A model generated the notes under the pieces. The model saw nothing but the letters and a program-made list of their open reading frames with translations, was not told the origin of the DNA and searched no databases. From Hemibagrus wyckioides (Eukaryota; Chordata; Actinopteri; Siluriformes; Bagridae), in NCBI RefSeq assembly GCF_019097595.1, contig NC_080731.1, positions 14,730,071 through 14,794,070 on the forward strand: a DNA stretch of 64,000 nucleotides. The letters run 5' to 3'. The position numbers and the translations under genes are program-made. Numbering within the stretch: the first letter of the stretch is position 1; the number at the start of each line of letters is the position of its first letter. This document shows, in pieces, positions 55,901 through 64,000 of this stretch.

Positions 55901-58900
55901 ACCATTCAGCAGCTAAAACCTGTTTGTTCAATTGACTCAACATTAAAAAGGACCCAGCTTTCTTGTGAAGAAGGCCAAGAAAAACAAACATCTTTGCCAC
56001 TACCCTACTTTAACAGTAATAGTGTTACCTCAGAATGGTTTACAGACTCTCAAAACAGTGTTGCAAATGGAGAAGCGTTTGAAGGATCCAAAGGAAACAT
56101 ATTCACTGAATTGTTCCCTGAAAATCTTCATTGTCAGTGTAATGACCCAGATGAATCCATCAAACAGCTACCGCAACAACAGGATGATATAATAAACCCA
56201 GGTCCCTTTAGTCATTGTTCTGTTAGTTCTGCAGACATTCCGGGCATTATATGCAATGAGAGGCAGTGTGGTGGCACCACTCTAGATGGTACCTTACAAT
56301 TGCAAGCTAGCCCTTTATGTGAGGAAAAACTGCTTTTATATAGCGTGCCAAGCAGTGAAAGGCCAAAAGATAATGAAATCAATATTAATAGTAGTAGAAG
56401 GATTCCCCAAGATGCTAATATTCCTACAGTCTCATTAGCGTTAGTGTGTGCCAAAGATGGTAATACTGCTGTTGAAAATGATGATGCTAAAAGTTCTGCA
56501 GATTCAGACTGCACTGTGATTGAAGAGCAGGAACTGTTAAAAAGCACCTACAGGGATAGAGAGGACATGACATTTCAAGCCAGGTTAAATCCTGCCCCAG
56601 TAGTCAGCACTTATGAGGGAGAAAGACAGGACAAGCAGTATAATTCATGTGAAACTGGTAAAGAGCATAGCAGGAGAGAACCAACAGGTAGCACAACTGA
56701 TCCATTGAGCACAGAGTGCTCTGTCAGCATGTTGACAGATTTGTCCCAAAAGCCCTTATGTTTACTTCCAACACCAGATAACAATCAGTGTACAGAGAGT
56801 GCAGGACTTCATAAAGTTGTGGGAAATGAAAAGGCCTCATACACCACTAAAATGAGCCAGCGCAAAAAGAAGCGATCCAAACATAAACGCAGCATGCTGA
56901 CTAACCACACTGTTGTGCTTAATGCAGGTAACTCAAACAGGATTGTTTTTGTATTGGATATTTCTCCTTGATGGAAATCTGTGATATATTACACACACTA
57001 AGTAAATGCTAAATACGAGCACACTAACTGTAAGCTGAAAATATAAATGGCAGTACCTGTATTTTGGCACTATGTATATTTATTTACATCTGTAATCTTC
57101 CTGTACAGCTACAAATTATAACTGGAGAGGTTATAAAAGAAGAAACATCCAAAGAAAGAATTATTTGGGAGAGACTCTACTCCATCAAGCCTGCAAGAAA
57201 GGAAACCTACCAGAGGTTAAAAGGCTCATTAAAGATGGAATAAACATTAATATTTCTGACAATGCAGGTTAGCTAAAAGCACAACCCAAAAGTGGGTGTT
57301 GGAAATATGCTTGTTGCTTGATGTATAACTCGTGTTGCATTTTCAGGATGGACAGCTCTACATGAGGCCTGTGTTGAAGGTTATCCAGATGTGGTGGAGG
57401 AACTTTTGCGTGCAGGTGCAAATGTTACTAGCAGGGGGATGGAAGGATTCACTCCTCTCCACGATGCTGTTCTGTCGGGTAAATATGAGGTAAACTAAAC
57501 TGCTAAAGAATTTTTTGTTGTTTGTGCTCCTTCTTTTAGAGATTTAAATATCATTGGTATAATATTTTGTTGCAGTCTGTTAAATGTGGAATGCCTGGAC
57601 AGTATTGAATATTTTACAATAATTTATATTTTAGTAGAATATTCAGGTTGTTCTCTGCTTTGCGTTTAATAAATACTACTTTTATGCTTTTATGTAAATC
57701 TTTTTACCCTTGGACCTGACTTAAAGGTGACTGCCTTCACATGCTGTAAAACTCACTGTTCATTCATAGGTGGTGTTGCTTCTTCTGCAGTATGGCTCAA
57801 ATCCTCATGATAAGAATTCACTCGGACAGAGTGCACTTGACCTTGCAAAACAAGAAATCATCAAAGAGCTGCTCCTGACATTCAGAGAACCTCCTGTTAT
57901 ATCTGGGAAACCAACTGAATCTTTTAAACAAGATTCTGAAATTTCGCACCGTGAACAAATTTGGCAAGGTATTATACACTACTCACAAAAAGTTAAGGAT
58001 ATTTGGCTTTTGGGTGAAATTTATGGAAAATGTAGAAAGTTCATGCTACAGTGATATTATATCATGAAAGTAGGGCATTTAAGTAGAAGCATGCAATGGT
58101 GATTTCCTCATCTCAAACAATTTAATGAAACAAAAGCCAACAACAGTGGTGGGTATACCACAACAAAAAATGTCACTGTCTCAATAATTTGTCATGTGCC
58201 CTTGACCATCGATTACAGCTTGACAACGACGTCTCATGCTGTTCACGAGTCGACTTATTGTCTGCTGAGGCATGGCATTCCACTCTTCTTGAAGGGCGGT
58301 CCTCAGGTCATTGAGGTTCTGGGGTGCAGGGTTACGAGCCTCTACACGGCGACTCAGCTGATCCCATATGTTTTCTATGGGATTCAGGTCTGGAGAAACT
58401 GCAGGCCACTCCATTTGAGGTACCCCAGCCTCCAGGAGCCGTTCCCTAATGGTGCGACCTCAATGAGCTGGAGCATTGTCGTCCATGAAGATGAAATTAG
58501 GCCTGTGTTGTTCACGCAGGGTCACAATGACTGGATTAATGATGTATCATTCACAAGACCACGCTGATGTAAACGGTTTCGAATGGTCTGACACTTGAGT
58601 GCCTCTCACCTCCCTTAAATGTGCCTGAGTGGCATTCATCATCCGGTTCCGCAGGGCATTGTTCACAATGAAGCGGTCATCAACGTGGGATGTGGCCAAA
58701 GGACGTCCACTTCTATGCCTTTCTGTGACACTAAGCTCAGTGGCTCACTTCCCTCTTCCCAAACATCCTGTTTGAAGCCTCACAATGATGAGGTACTGTT
58801 GATCAATTGTTAGGTGTCGTCTTGGTCTCATGATGTCAAAATGTAAACAGCATGATGAAGAGGACTGTTTAAATACCAATTCTAATTGAACCAGAAAATT

Positions 58901-60719
58901 TATTGGTCGATTCATGGATCAAACACCAGTTGTGAATTTTGCCATTAAGCACCTTGTTAGAGAACAGCAAGTTATGCAAAAAGTACTGAAACACTGAACA
59001 GTTGGACATGTGCATTCAAAAGTGTAGAGAAGTACGAATTAAGTTCACCTGTAAAGGTTATAGTGCATTTTAGGTGCATCCTGAAATTTCACCCAAAAGC
59101 TGAATATCCTTAACTTTTTGTGAGTAGTGTAGTTTTCCTAGAGATGTGTGTAGTTGAGAAAGGCAGCATATTTTAGCTGTAAGTGACATTTTGTTTTTTT
59201 ATCAGATTTACACAACGAAATTTAAGTTGCTTTTTCAGATAATCAAGTTCACAGTCAACCATCTGCCTCCTCCAGGAGAGATGATAAGAGAGATGCAGGA
59301 AGCAGTTCTGGTGCTGCACCAAATTCAGTATGTTAAATGTATTAATAACAGCTACAATAATGCAAATGCTTATAATAATTTAATCATGAATCATTTTATC
59401 AATTTGAATCATTTTTAGCTTGAGTATGGTCAGCCGCAATCCAGAAAGGCAACACCTAAAGAGGTTGAACCGAAGCAGACAGGTATCAGTAAGGGCTTGT
59501 GAAAAAACTTTTTTAATTTCTGTTCATTTAAATAATGAAATGTATAAAATAGTTAGCTGTATTGGTATTGACTAAAGTTTTCACAAAAGGTAGTCAGTGA
59601 TTTAGTTAAGTAATTATATAATTATGATTCTTATATGTATAGCATTGGGAACTACAAAATACAGGGAAGTAAAGCCATGACTCTCCCTTTTTATAAACAG
59701 AAAATGAGTGTTTATAAAAAAGGAACTAGCCAGATAGGTGCAAAGGATGTTTGTTGTTACTGTATACTGACTTGCCTACAGTCCTCTTTAACAGAACTTT
59801 CATGCTGTTGACTTTGACCAGGCTGAAATTTTCAGTCAGTCTCTGTTTAAAGAGTCCTGCAAGCATGTGTGGTTTCACCAGGTCTACCTCAGACATAGAG
59901 GTGTCTTTGTGAATAAAAAAAACACACATTTGAATTCGGGTTGTAGCACCCTGCTTTACATATTGCAGTCTTGTCTACTTTGCCTGTCCACAAGTTTCCA
60001 CATGCCCTTCAAGACCAGTAGTGTCAGATTGTGAACATTTCTTTGTCTCTTAACCCCTTGAAGTCCCAGCTTTTTTATTTTATTATTGAAAGTATATTAC
60101 AGTATTGTGTAGCTGCAGTAAACATAATGAGGGAAGTATGTAGTTCAGAGGAATGTAAGACTAGACCTATCAACTGACAGTATTGGCTGTTTAATTTTGT
60201 CTTGTTTCATGTCTTTTGAATGTCTTATTGGAAAGACAGGTTTTTAGATTATTGCTCTGTAAAACATCCTTGTCAATAAAGTATTATGATTAAATGTTTT
60301 ACCAGTGATGGGCCGTCAGGGCCAGCAAGGCCTTCTCTGCTGGCCTAAATAGCAGTGATCTGAATCACGGTCATTATATTTAAATTCAATTAAGTCATTA
60401 TTAAATAAATATTATTAAATATCAGACACCAAAATTGATTTGGTGTAAAATTTGTTTAGACCAACATTCAGTGAAGTCACTGAACATCAAGTTATATTAA
60501 ATATTAGTACCAGCTGCAGATTTATTTTGACTTTCTTAAACCATTTACACAATGTGTTGTTTCTTTTTTTCTTTTTCTTTTTTTTCAGAAGCATTAAGAA
60601 ATGAAACTCTTATGAGCATCACTTCCATCCGACTGATTAGCGAAGAAGAGGTCCTGCCATCCTACATGATGGACAGATACTGGGATTCATTCATGAACAG
60701 TGATGACTGGATCTTATAA
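40976..60719 (+). CDS. ankrd31: Ankyrin repeat protein ANKRD31 (meiotic)
   Basis: In mouse ANKRD31 binds REC114 and directs meiotic double-strand breaks, notably in the sex-chromosome pairing region. Exons: 40976-41058, 41264-41313, 41581-41645, 44808-44895, 45249-45480, 45618-45658, 45991-46176, 46335-46477, 46559-46690, 54118-54226, 54338-54610, 55180-55244, 55340-56927, 57109-57267, 57347-57489, 57770-57968, 59239-59327, 59419-59482, 60589-60719. The 19 exons give one continuous frame of 1279 residues (human about 1870). There are two ankyrin blocks, about residues 206-340 ([27 protein letters not shown]) and 1030-1165 ([27 protein letters not shown]), split by a 1588-base acidic, disordered exon. 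The conserved C-terminus [18 protein letters not shown] matches the family's end. The donors after 45480 (GTTTGT) and 54610 (GTTAGT) are weak. Introns 3 and 9 are swollen by transposons. The neighbours hmgcr and gcnt4 support orthology. Confidence 0.92.
41713..42219 (-). mobile_element. Miniature Tc1 element, family A
   Basis: Begins CACCGACCAGGCATAACATT and ends CCTGATCGGTG, flanked by TA at 41711-41712 and 42220-42221. The interior parallels 3404-3945 in the same orientation. It lies in ankrd31 intron 3. Confidence 0.87.
42280..42612 (+). mobile_element. Tc1-like transposon 3' relic
   Basis: Contains decayed transposase 3' sequence (CCAGGCCTTCTCGCCCGGAATCAGTGCCTGACTT) and an end resembling GGACAGGTGTCTAAAAACTA and CATATAGTGTA. 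No open frame. It lies between the miniature Tc1 and the LINE in ankrd31 intron 3. Confidence 0.6.
42690..44745 (+). mobile_element. 5'-truncated RTE-like LINE retrotransposon
   Basis: Non-LTR retrotransposon whose endonuclease part is missing, so it is 5'-truncated. The reverse transcriptase is recognisable in order: [20 protein letters not shown] (from 43325), [50 protein letters not shown], and [20 protein letters not shown] with the catalytic ADD. It ends with the C-terminal [13 protein letters not shown] and RCGDP. From 43294 to 44718 the frame is single but broken by two TGA stops (43672, 44215); earlier parts are in two other frames. The 3' end is a GCCGAAAGAAGAAGAAG-type tail. RTE clade assignment is from family resemblance. 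Confidence 0.85.
46786..48108 (-). mobile_element. DNA transposon with about 65-base terminal inverted repeats
   Basis: The left end (TACAAATCCCAATTCCAATG, extending to about 46852) and the right end (complement, ending TTGGAATTGGGGTTTGTA at 48108) form an imperfect inverted repeat of about 65 bases. The minus strand carries transposase remnants, best at 47358-47005: [38 protein letters not shown] and [10 protein letters not shown], which is the last catalytic segment of an IS630/Tc1-type enzyme. It lies in ankrd31 intron 9. The frames are broken, so it is inactive. Confidence 0.82.
48696..49577 (+). mobile_element. Tc1-like transposon, family A, with broken transposase
   Basis: Ends resemble the family A repeats (degenerate GATCAGCCATAAAATTATGA at left, GGTCATAATGTTATGGCTGATCAGTG at right) flanked by TA (48694-48695, 49578-49579). 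The middle of the transposase gene is deleted near 48900; the rest (from about 48933) encodes [40 protein letters not shown] and [14 protein letters not shown] in mixed frames. The best copy of the family in this window, and still defective. Confidence 0.85.
49593..50679 (-). mobile_element. Non-autonomous hAT transposon with 8-bp target duplication
   Basis: Terminal inverted repeats CAGAGGTGGACAAAGTA / TACTGTCCACCTCTG, directly flanked by the identical octamer GTGAGCAG at 49585-49592 and 50680-50687, the 8-bp duplication typical of hAT. The minus strand near 50447-50220 encodes a BED-finger-like segment ([20 protein letters not shown] ... NLRKHIEVC), but no catalytic hAT domain is present. 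1087 bases long. It inserted only a few bases beyond the end of the Tc1 at 48696-49577. Confidence 0.9.
50688..54117. other. ankrd31 intron 9, distal part
   Basis: Mostly AT-rich sequence. It holds the antisense exon-like segments at 51613-52030, a Tc1-type end fragment near 52772-52830 (CAAAAGTTTGTGGACACCTG), some short exon-like open segments at about 52.5-53.6 kb of unclear origin, and an (ATT)n run near 53813. Confidence 0.5.
51613..52030 (-). CDS. Unrecognised antisense coding segments (last two exons of a possible gene)
   Basis: Inside ankrd31 intron 9, minus strand. Segment 52030-51891 follows a poly-T tract and TGTAG acceptor and ends at CAT|GTAAAT; it reads [20 protein letters not shown], then [20 protein letters not shown]. 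Segment 51765-51613 follows a CCCCAG acceptor and reads [20 protein letters not shown], then [20 protein letters not shown], ending at TAA. An AATAAA signal follows the stop within about 20 bases. The two join in phase 0. The upstream exon would end in phase 1; 52592-52501 is an open candidate but has a poor donor. The composition is protein-like, but I do not recognise the family. It could be a small nested gene, a lost gene's tail, or part of a transposon. Confidence 0.35.
57977..59129 (-). mobile_element. Tc1-like transposon (family C) at an ankrd31 splice donor
   Basis: Terminal repeats CACTACTCACAAAAAGTTAA / complement at 59129, with TA at 57975-57976 and 59130-59131. The minus strand retains the transposase 3' part (58414-58181): [20 protein letters not shown] with the catalytic Glu, then [20 protein letters not shown]. 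Earlier parts are frame-broken. The right-hand exon of ankrd31 ends at 57968, so only six intron bases (GTATTA) precede the target TA. Confidence 0.88.
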
Positions 60720-60921
60720 AAGCTTGGTAGTTTATACTGGAACTGGCAATAAAAACGTTTTGAATAACGTTCCTTTTTTGGACATGCGATATGTTTGGTT
60801 AAAAATGTTTCTAATAGATTCTTTGGAATGTAATAAATGTTTGATAATTAAACTGGTTTTGGATGACAACCTAAAATGGCTTTGGATTGAGTGTTTCTTA
60901 ATAATTGTTATTTTAGTAGTT

Positions 60922-60995
<74 letters not shown>

Positions 60996-61435
60996 CTTTA
61001 TTCATCCCAACGGGAAACTTGCAACTTCCAGCAGTACCCACAAACATAGGTAATAAGGCATGCAATAAATACTAAGAAATACGAAATACTAAAAGTGTAT
61101 AGGTAATAAGGTTTGAGAGTCCTGTGCAGTGTTGAGGTACATATAGTGTACAGTTTGTAGTACAGGTCAGGACGGTGAGTAACGTGAGGACGGTGTCTAG
61201 ATCTATATTGAATCTATATTAATCTATTATTGAGCAAATTTACATTTTCTATTACCATTTTTCCAAAGAGCGCAGTCATACAGTGTAGTAACTGTGGCAG
61301 TGGTGTCTGCAATGTTTTGTGGGTGTGGCTTGAGCTTGTGTACCTCCCTGCTTCTCGGCTTTGACACGCTCACCGCCAGCCCCGGCTTTGCCAGCCCCGC
61401 CCCTCCTCAGGTCCGGGAGAAAAGCGCTGGGGGAA
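60720..61435. other. ankrd31-gcnt4 spacer
   Basis: Contains the ankrd31 3' UTR (AATAAA near 60748), a (GATA)n tract at 60922-60995 joined to the fish repeat motif ACTTTATTCATCCCAACGGGAAA, and from about 61310 the GC-rich gcnt4 promoter with a GC box CCCCGCCCC at 61395-61403. No gene is seen. Confidence 0.6.
60922..60995. repeat. (GATA)n microsatellite
   Basis: About 18 GATA units, followed by a conserved repeat-linked motif. Confidence 0.95.
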
Positions 61436-62214
61436 ATGACTCTCTCTGTACTTAAACGCAGGGGAGAGACGAGTGGAGTGACTCACTTAAAACCGTAAGT
61501 GTTCTTCATCTATTAACATGCAAAATGTTATCACAAATCCGAGGAGCCATGGAAGACGAATCATTTCGATTTGATTCGGAATCTAATGCAGCACCCGACT
61601 CTTTAAGTGTGTGAACTGATAGAAGCAGCTACTGTGCGCCTTCTTCATTTTATTTTTTTCTGATTTCTAGTGTGCGTTCATCCTTAGTGAATACTTTGGG
61701 ACATTCACATTCTGTTAATAATATTTGTTTTAGGTTTACCCTTAAAAAGTGGTGACCCTTATATAAAGTGGACAGTGGCACTGGACTGTTACTCCAGTCT
61801 GTTCAAGAGGTTTTTGATGGAACCATACAGAATAGAAGAGACAGCGCGAGTGTGCAAGGTGGGTTTCTCACCCGCTTCATACATAACACACTACTCTATC
61901 ATCTTAAATAGTTTTTTTTGTACAGCATGATTCATGTCAATATATATAGCAAAATACCAGCACTTAAGGCTACATTTTTCAGAGATTAGTCGAAGTGTGG
62001 AGGTCTCGACTCAGCAACTTAAATAATTTGGAAACATCATAGGCAGTAGCGTCCTAGTGTTTTTTGTTGTTGTTGTTTGTTCGTTTTGTGAACCCTTTTG
62101 GTTTTATCTTAATTTAAATGATCTTTTAATGATCAAGTGTAATGTGCTATTCATAAGCTGTGAAGTTGTGTGAATTAATTTTTCTCAACATTTACTTCTT
62201 TATCTGCCCACAGA
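61395..62214 (+). promoter_or_regulatory. gcnt4: gcnt4 5' region: GC box, two likely noncoding exons, overlapping uORF
   Basis: GC box at 61395-61403. A likely noncoding exon ends at 61494 (AAACC|GTAAGT). A second is 61734-61858 (TTTTAG acceptor, CAAG|GTGGGT donor), and the coding exon begins at 62214 (CCCACAG|A). The second noncoding exon carries an ATG at 61817 whose frame continues across the junction and stops at 62241-62243, past the main ATG in another frame. The splice sites fit consensus; transcript proof is lacking. Confidence 0.55.
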
Positions 62215-63513
62215 ATGGAAGGGAGATGTGGTCCTTTACATAAGCTGAGGCACAAACTCTACTTGCTCTTTGTGTCATTGTCCATTGTTTGTGTGCTGAA
62301 GCTTGTCTACGTAAAGGTCTCATTGAAAAAACGATTCTTCATTGAGCCCTATGGAATTACAGTAAGATCATCCAATTCTCAGTCTAACAAAGATGCCATT
62401 GACTGCACTGCCATTTATCAGCTGGATCCAGTAGAAATTGGCAAGTCTTTGGAGATAAGGCGCAGAGACATTGTGGATTTGGATGATGAGAGTGTTGTGT
62501 CCTTTACTGAGGATTGTCCAAAATACCTATCTGCAAGAGGTTATAATGGCATCTCGGTGACTGACGAGGAGCGTGACTTTCCATTGGCCTACTCTTTAGT
62601 AGTGCATAAGAACATGCCCATGGTAGAGAGGATTATCAGAGCCATCTATGCACCAAACAATATATACTGCATTCATTATGATCAGAAGTCCTCAAAATCT
62701 TTTATCGCAGGGGTGAAAAACCTGGCCAAATGTTTCCCTAACATAATTATTGCCTCCAAACTGGAATCGGTGCAGTATGCACACATCACAAGACTTAGTG
62801 CAGATCTCAATTGCCTGTCAGACCTAATGAGGTCAGAGGTCAGATGGAAGTATGCTATCAATCTTTGTGGGCAAGACTTCCCACTCAAGTCTAACTACAA
62901 GCTGGTGAAGGAACTGAAACAGCTGAAGGGTGCAAACATGTTGGAGTCAAGCCGACCAAGTGAGCTAAAAAAACAACGCTTCAGCTTTCAACATGAACTG
63001 AAAGATGTTCCATATGAGTACCAGAAATTACCCATTAGAACTACGATACCTAAAAGCCCCCCACCACATGGCATTGAGATGTTTATTGGAAGTGCCTACT
63101 TTGTCCTTTCTCGTGATTTTGTCCGGTATGTTCAGACTAGCCAACTGGCAAAAGACTTCTTAGAATGGTCATCTGACACCTACTCTCCAGATGAGCACTT
63201 TTGGGCAACACTAGCACGAGTGCCCGGTGTGCCAGGAGAGATCCCAAGGGCAGAGCCTGATGTGACTGATTTAAAGAGTAAAACCCGTCTGGTAAAGTGG
63301 AACTATTTGGAAGGGTCTTTGTACCCCCCTTGCACTGGAATGCATATGCGTAGTGTTTGCATTTATGGGGCTGCAGAACTCAGGTGGCTCTTGAACTATG
63401 GCCACTGGTTTGCAAACAAGTTTGATCCCAAAGTAGACCCTGTCCTCATTCAATGTCTTGAGGAAAAACTTGAAGAGAGTAAACTTCAACATCGCTTGAA
63501 GACAGTTTTATAA
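62215..63513 (+). CDS. gcnt4: Core 2 beta-1,6-N-acetylglucosaminyltransferase 4
   Basis: Golgi enzyme adding GlcNAc in beta-1,6 linkage to core 1 O-glycans to form core 2. A single coding exon of 432 residues (human GCNT4 453). Type II membrane protein: a short basic N-terminus, then a signal anchor at about residues 14-34 ([19 protein letters not shown]), stem, and GT14 catalytic domain. Family marks are [84 protein letters not shown] (with the Glu corresponding to the catalytic base of C2GnT) and the C-terminal Cys-containing [15 protein letters not shown]. The start lies one base after a splice acceptor, as in single-coding-exon GCNT genes. Position next to ankrd31 supports GCNT4 rather than GCNT1/3. 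Confidence 0.94.
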   Translation: MEGRCGPLHKLRHKLYLLFVSLSIVCVLKLVYVKVSLKKRFFIEPYGITVRSSNSQSNKDAIDCTAIYQLDPVEIGKSLEIRRRDIVDLDDESVVSFTEDCPKYLSARGYNGISVTDEERDFPLAYSLVVHKNMPMVERIIRAIYAPNNIYCIHYDQKSSKSFIAGVKNLAKCFPNIIIASKLESVQYAHITRLSADLNCLSDLMRSEVRWKYAINLCGQDFPLKSNYKLVKELKQLKGANMLESSRPSELKKQRFSFQHELKDVPYEYQKLPIRTTIPKSPPPHGIEMFIGSAYFVLSRDFVRYVQTSQLAKDFLEWSSDTYSPDEHFWATLARVPGVPGEIPRAEPDVTDLKSKTRLVKWNYLEGSLYPPCTGMHMRSVCIYGAAELRWLLNYGHWFANKFDPKVDPVLIQCLEEKLEESKLQHRLKTVL

Positions 63514-64000
63514 AAGAGGAGTAGGGATTGAAGACCCTTATTTATGACCTAATTTAGGGATCTAGAGGGGGTTTATGCTTTTGTTCTTGTTTCCAACTAA
63601 AACTGTCTGACACCTATTATAAAGCAAAAACATAATGTTTTGTGTAGGGCTTTCTTTCATATGCTGGTGAAATGTTCTAAACAATACAAAGTACAAAAAT
63701 AATTAAAGCATTTTGCCATCTGCATCAAACCAAAACTTTACATCCATGGCCATTTAAAGTGCCTTTCAGCTCCCATTTAGAGATTGTTGCCTTACTAAAG
63801 ACCTATGAAACATCTTATTAAAAAGCACATTCATAGAGTGCCCAATATTCTACCTCAGTTGTCTATTATAATTTATTCCTAAAGATAGGTTTAAATGAAT
63901 GTTTCCTTATTGTAGTGACCTTTTTGTGTTTTAGATACAGATATTGTCTCATAACCCTTTCTTTCATAAGTCTTTCACATGTAGAGCATTGACAGTCTGT
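63514..64000 (+). other. gcnt4: gcnt4 3' UTR
   Basis: AT-rich sequence downstream of the stop. An AATTAAAGC near 63699 is a weak polyadenylation signal candidate. Nothing else is seen to the window end. Confidence 0.5.

Noticed and set aside
60922..60995. GATA repeat as a possible regulatory array
   Set aside because: It is a simple microsatellite attached to a known type of fish repeat; no regulatory evidence.

Overview
The window is vertebrate nuclear DNA from a ray-finned (teleost) fish. The evidence is many short GT-AG introns, protein sequences matching vertebrate families, and introns and spacers crowded with Tc1-type DNA transposons, an hAT element and RTE/L2-like LINE pieces. The Tc1 load and TA-flanked miniature copies are typical of otophysan fish such as catfishes, but the order is only a guess. 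No bacterial, CRISPR, rRNA or tRNA feature was seen.

Five conserved genes could be traced exon by exon. (1) 1-2643 (+): the last four coding exons of arylsulfatase K (arsk), with a Tc1 relic in the intron at the left edge. (2) 5674-25320 (+): complete cert1 (ceramide transfer protein/GPBP), 17 coding exons, 611 codons before the stop. (3) 29217-35061 (-): complete hmgcr (HMG-CoA reductase), 19 coding exons, 883 codons, with an upstream noncoding exon and a promoter-like block at about 35.96-36.13 kb. (4) 40976-60719 (+): ankrd31 (meiotic ankyrin protein), 19 exons, 1279 codons, introns full of transposons. (5) 62215-63513 (+): gcnt4, one uninterrupted coding exon behind two likely noncoding exons. 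The cert1-hmgcr-ankrd31-gcnt4 run is the known vertebrate neighbourhood (human chromosome 5q13). arsk sits where polk lies beside cert1 in mammals. All exon joins keep frame and use GT-AG sites, so these models rest directly on the sequence.

Mobile DNA is concentrated in 36.6-50.7 kb and 57.9-59.1 kb. It includes a Tc1-like element with perfect terminal repeats and an uninterrupted DD34E transposase (36656-37903), five members of a second Tc1 family (one with transposase sequence, three internally deleted copies, one 3' end at the window edge), an L2-like LINE tail split by one of those copies and abutted by a third Tc1 type, a 5'-truncated RTE-like LINE, a long-inverted-repeat element, an hAT element with a perfect 8-bp target duplication, and a Tc1 element whose end lies a few bases from an ankrd31 splice donor.

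The least explained part is about 51.6-53.6 kb, inside ankrd31 intron 9. Two minus-strand exon-like segments there, followed by a polyadenylation signal, look like the end of an unrecognised antisense gene. Other points worth attention are a changed kinase site in CERT, a possible alternative cert1 first exon, an overlapping upstream ORF in gcnt4, and matched ankyrin exon modules within ankrd31.
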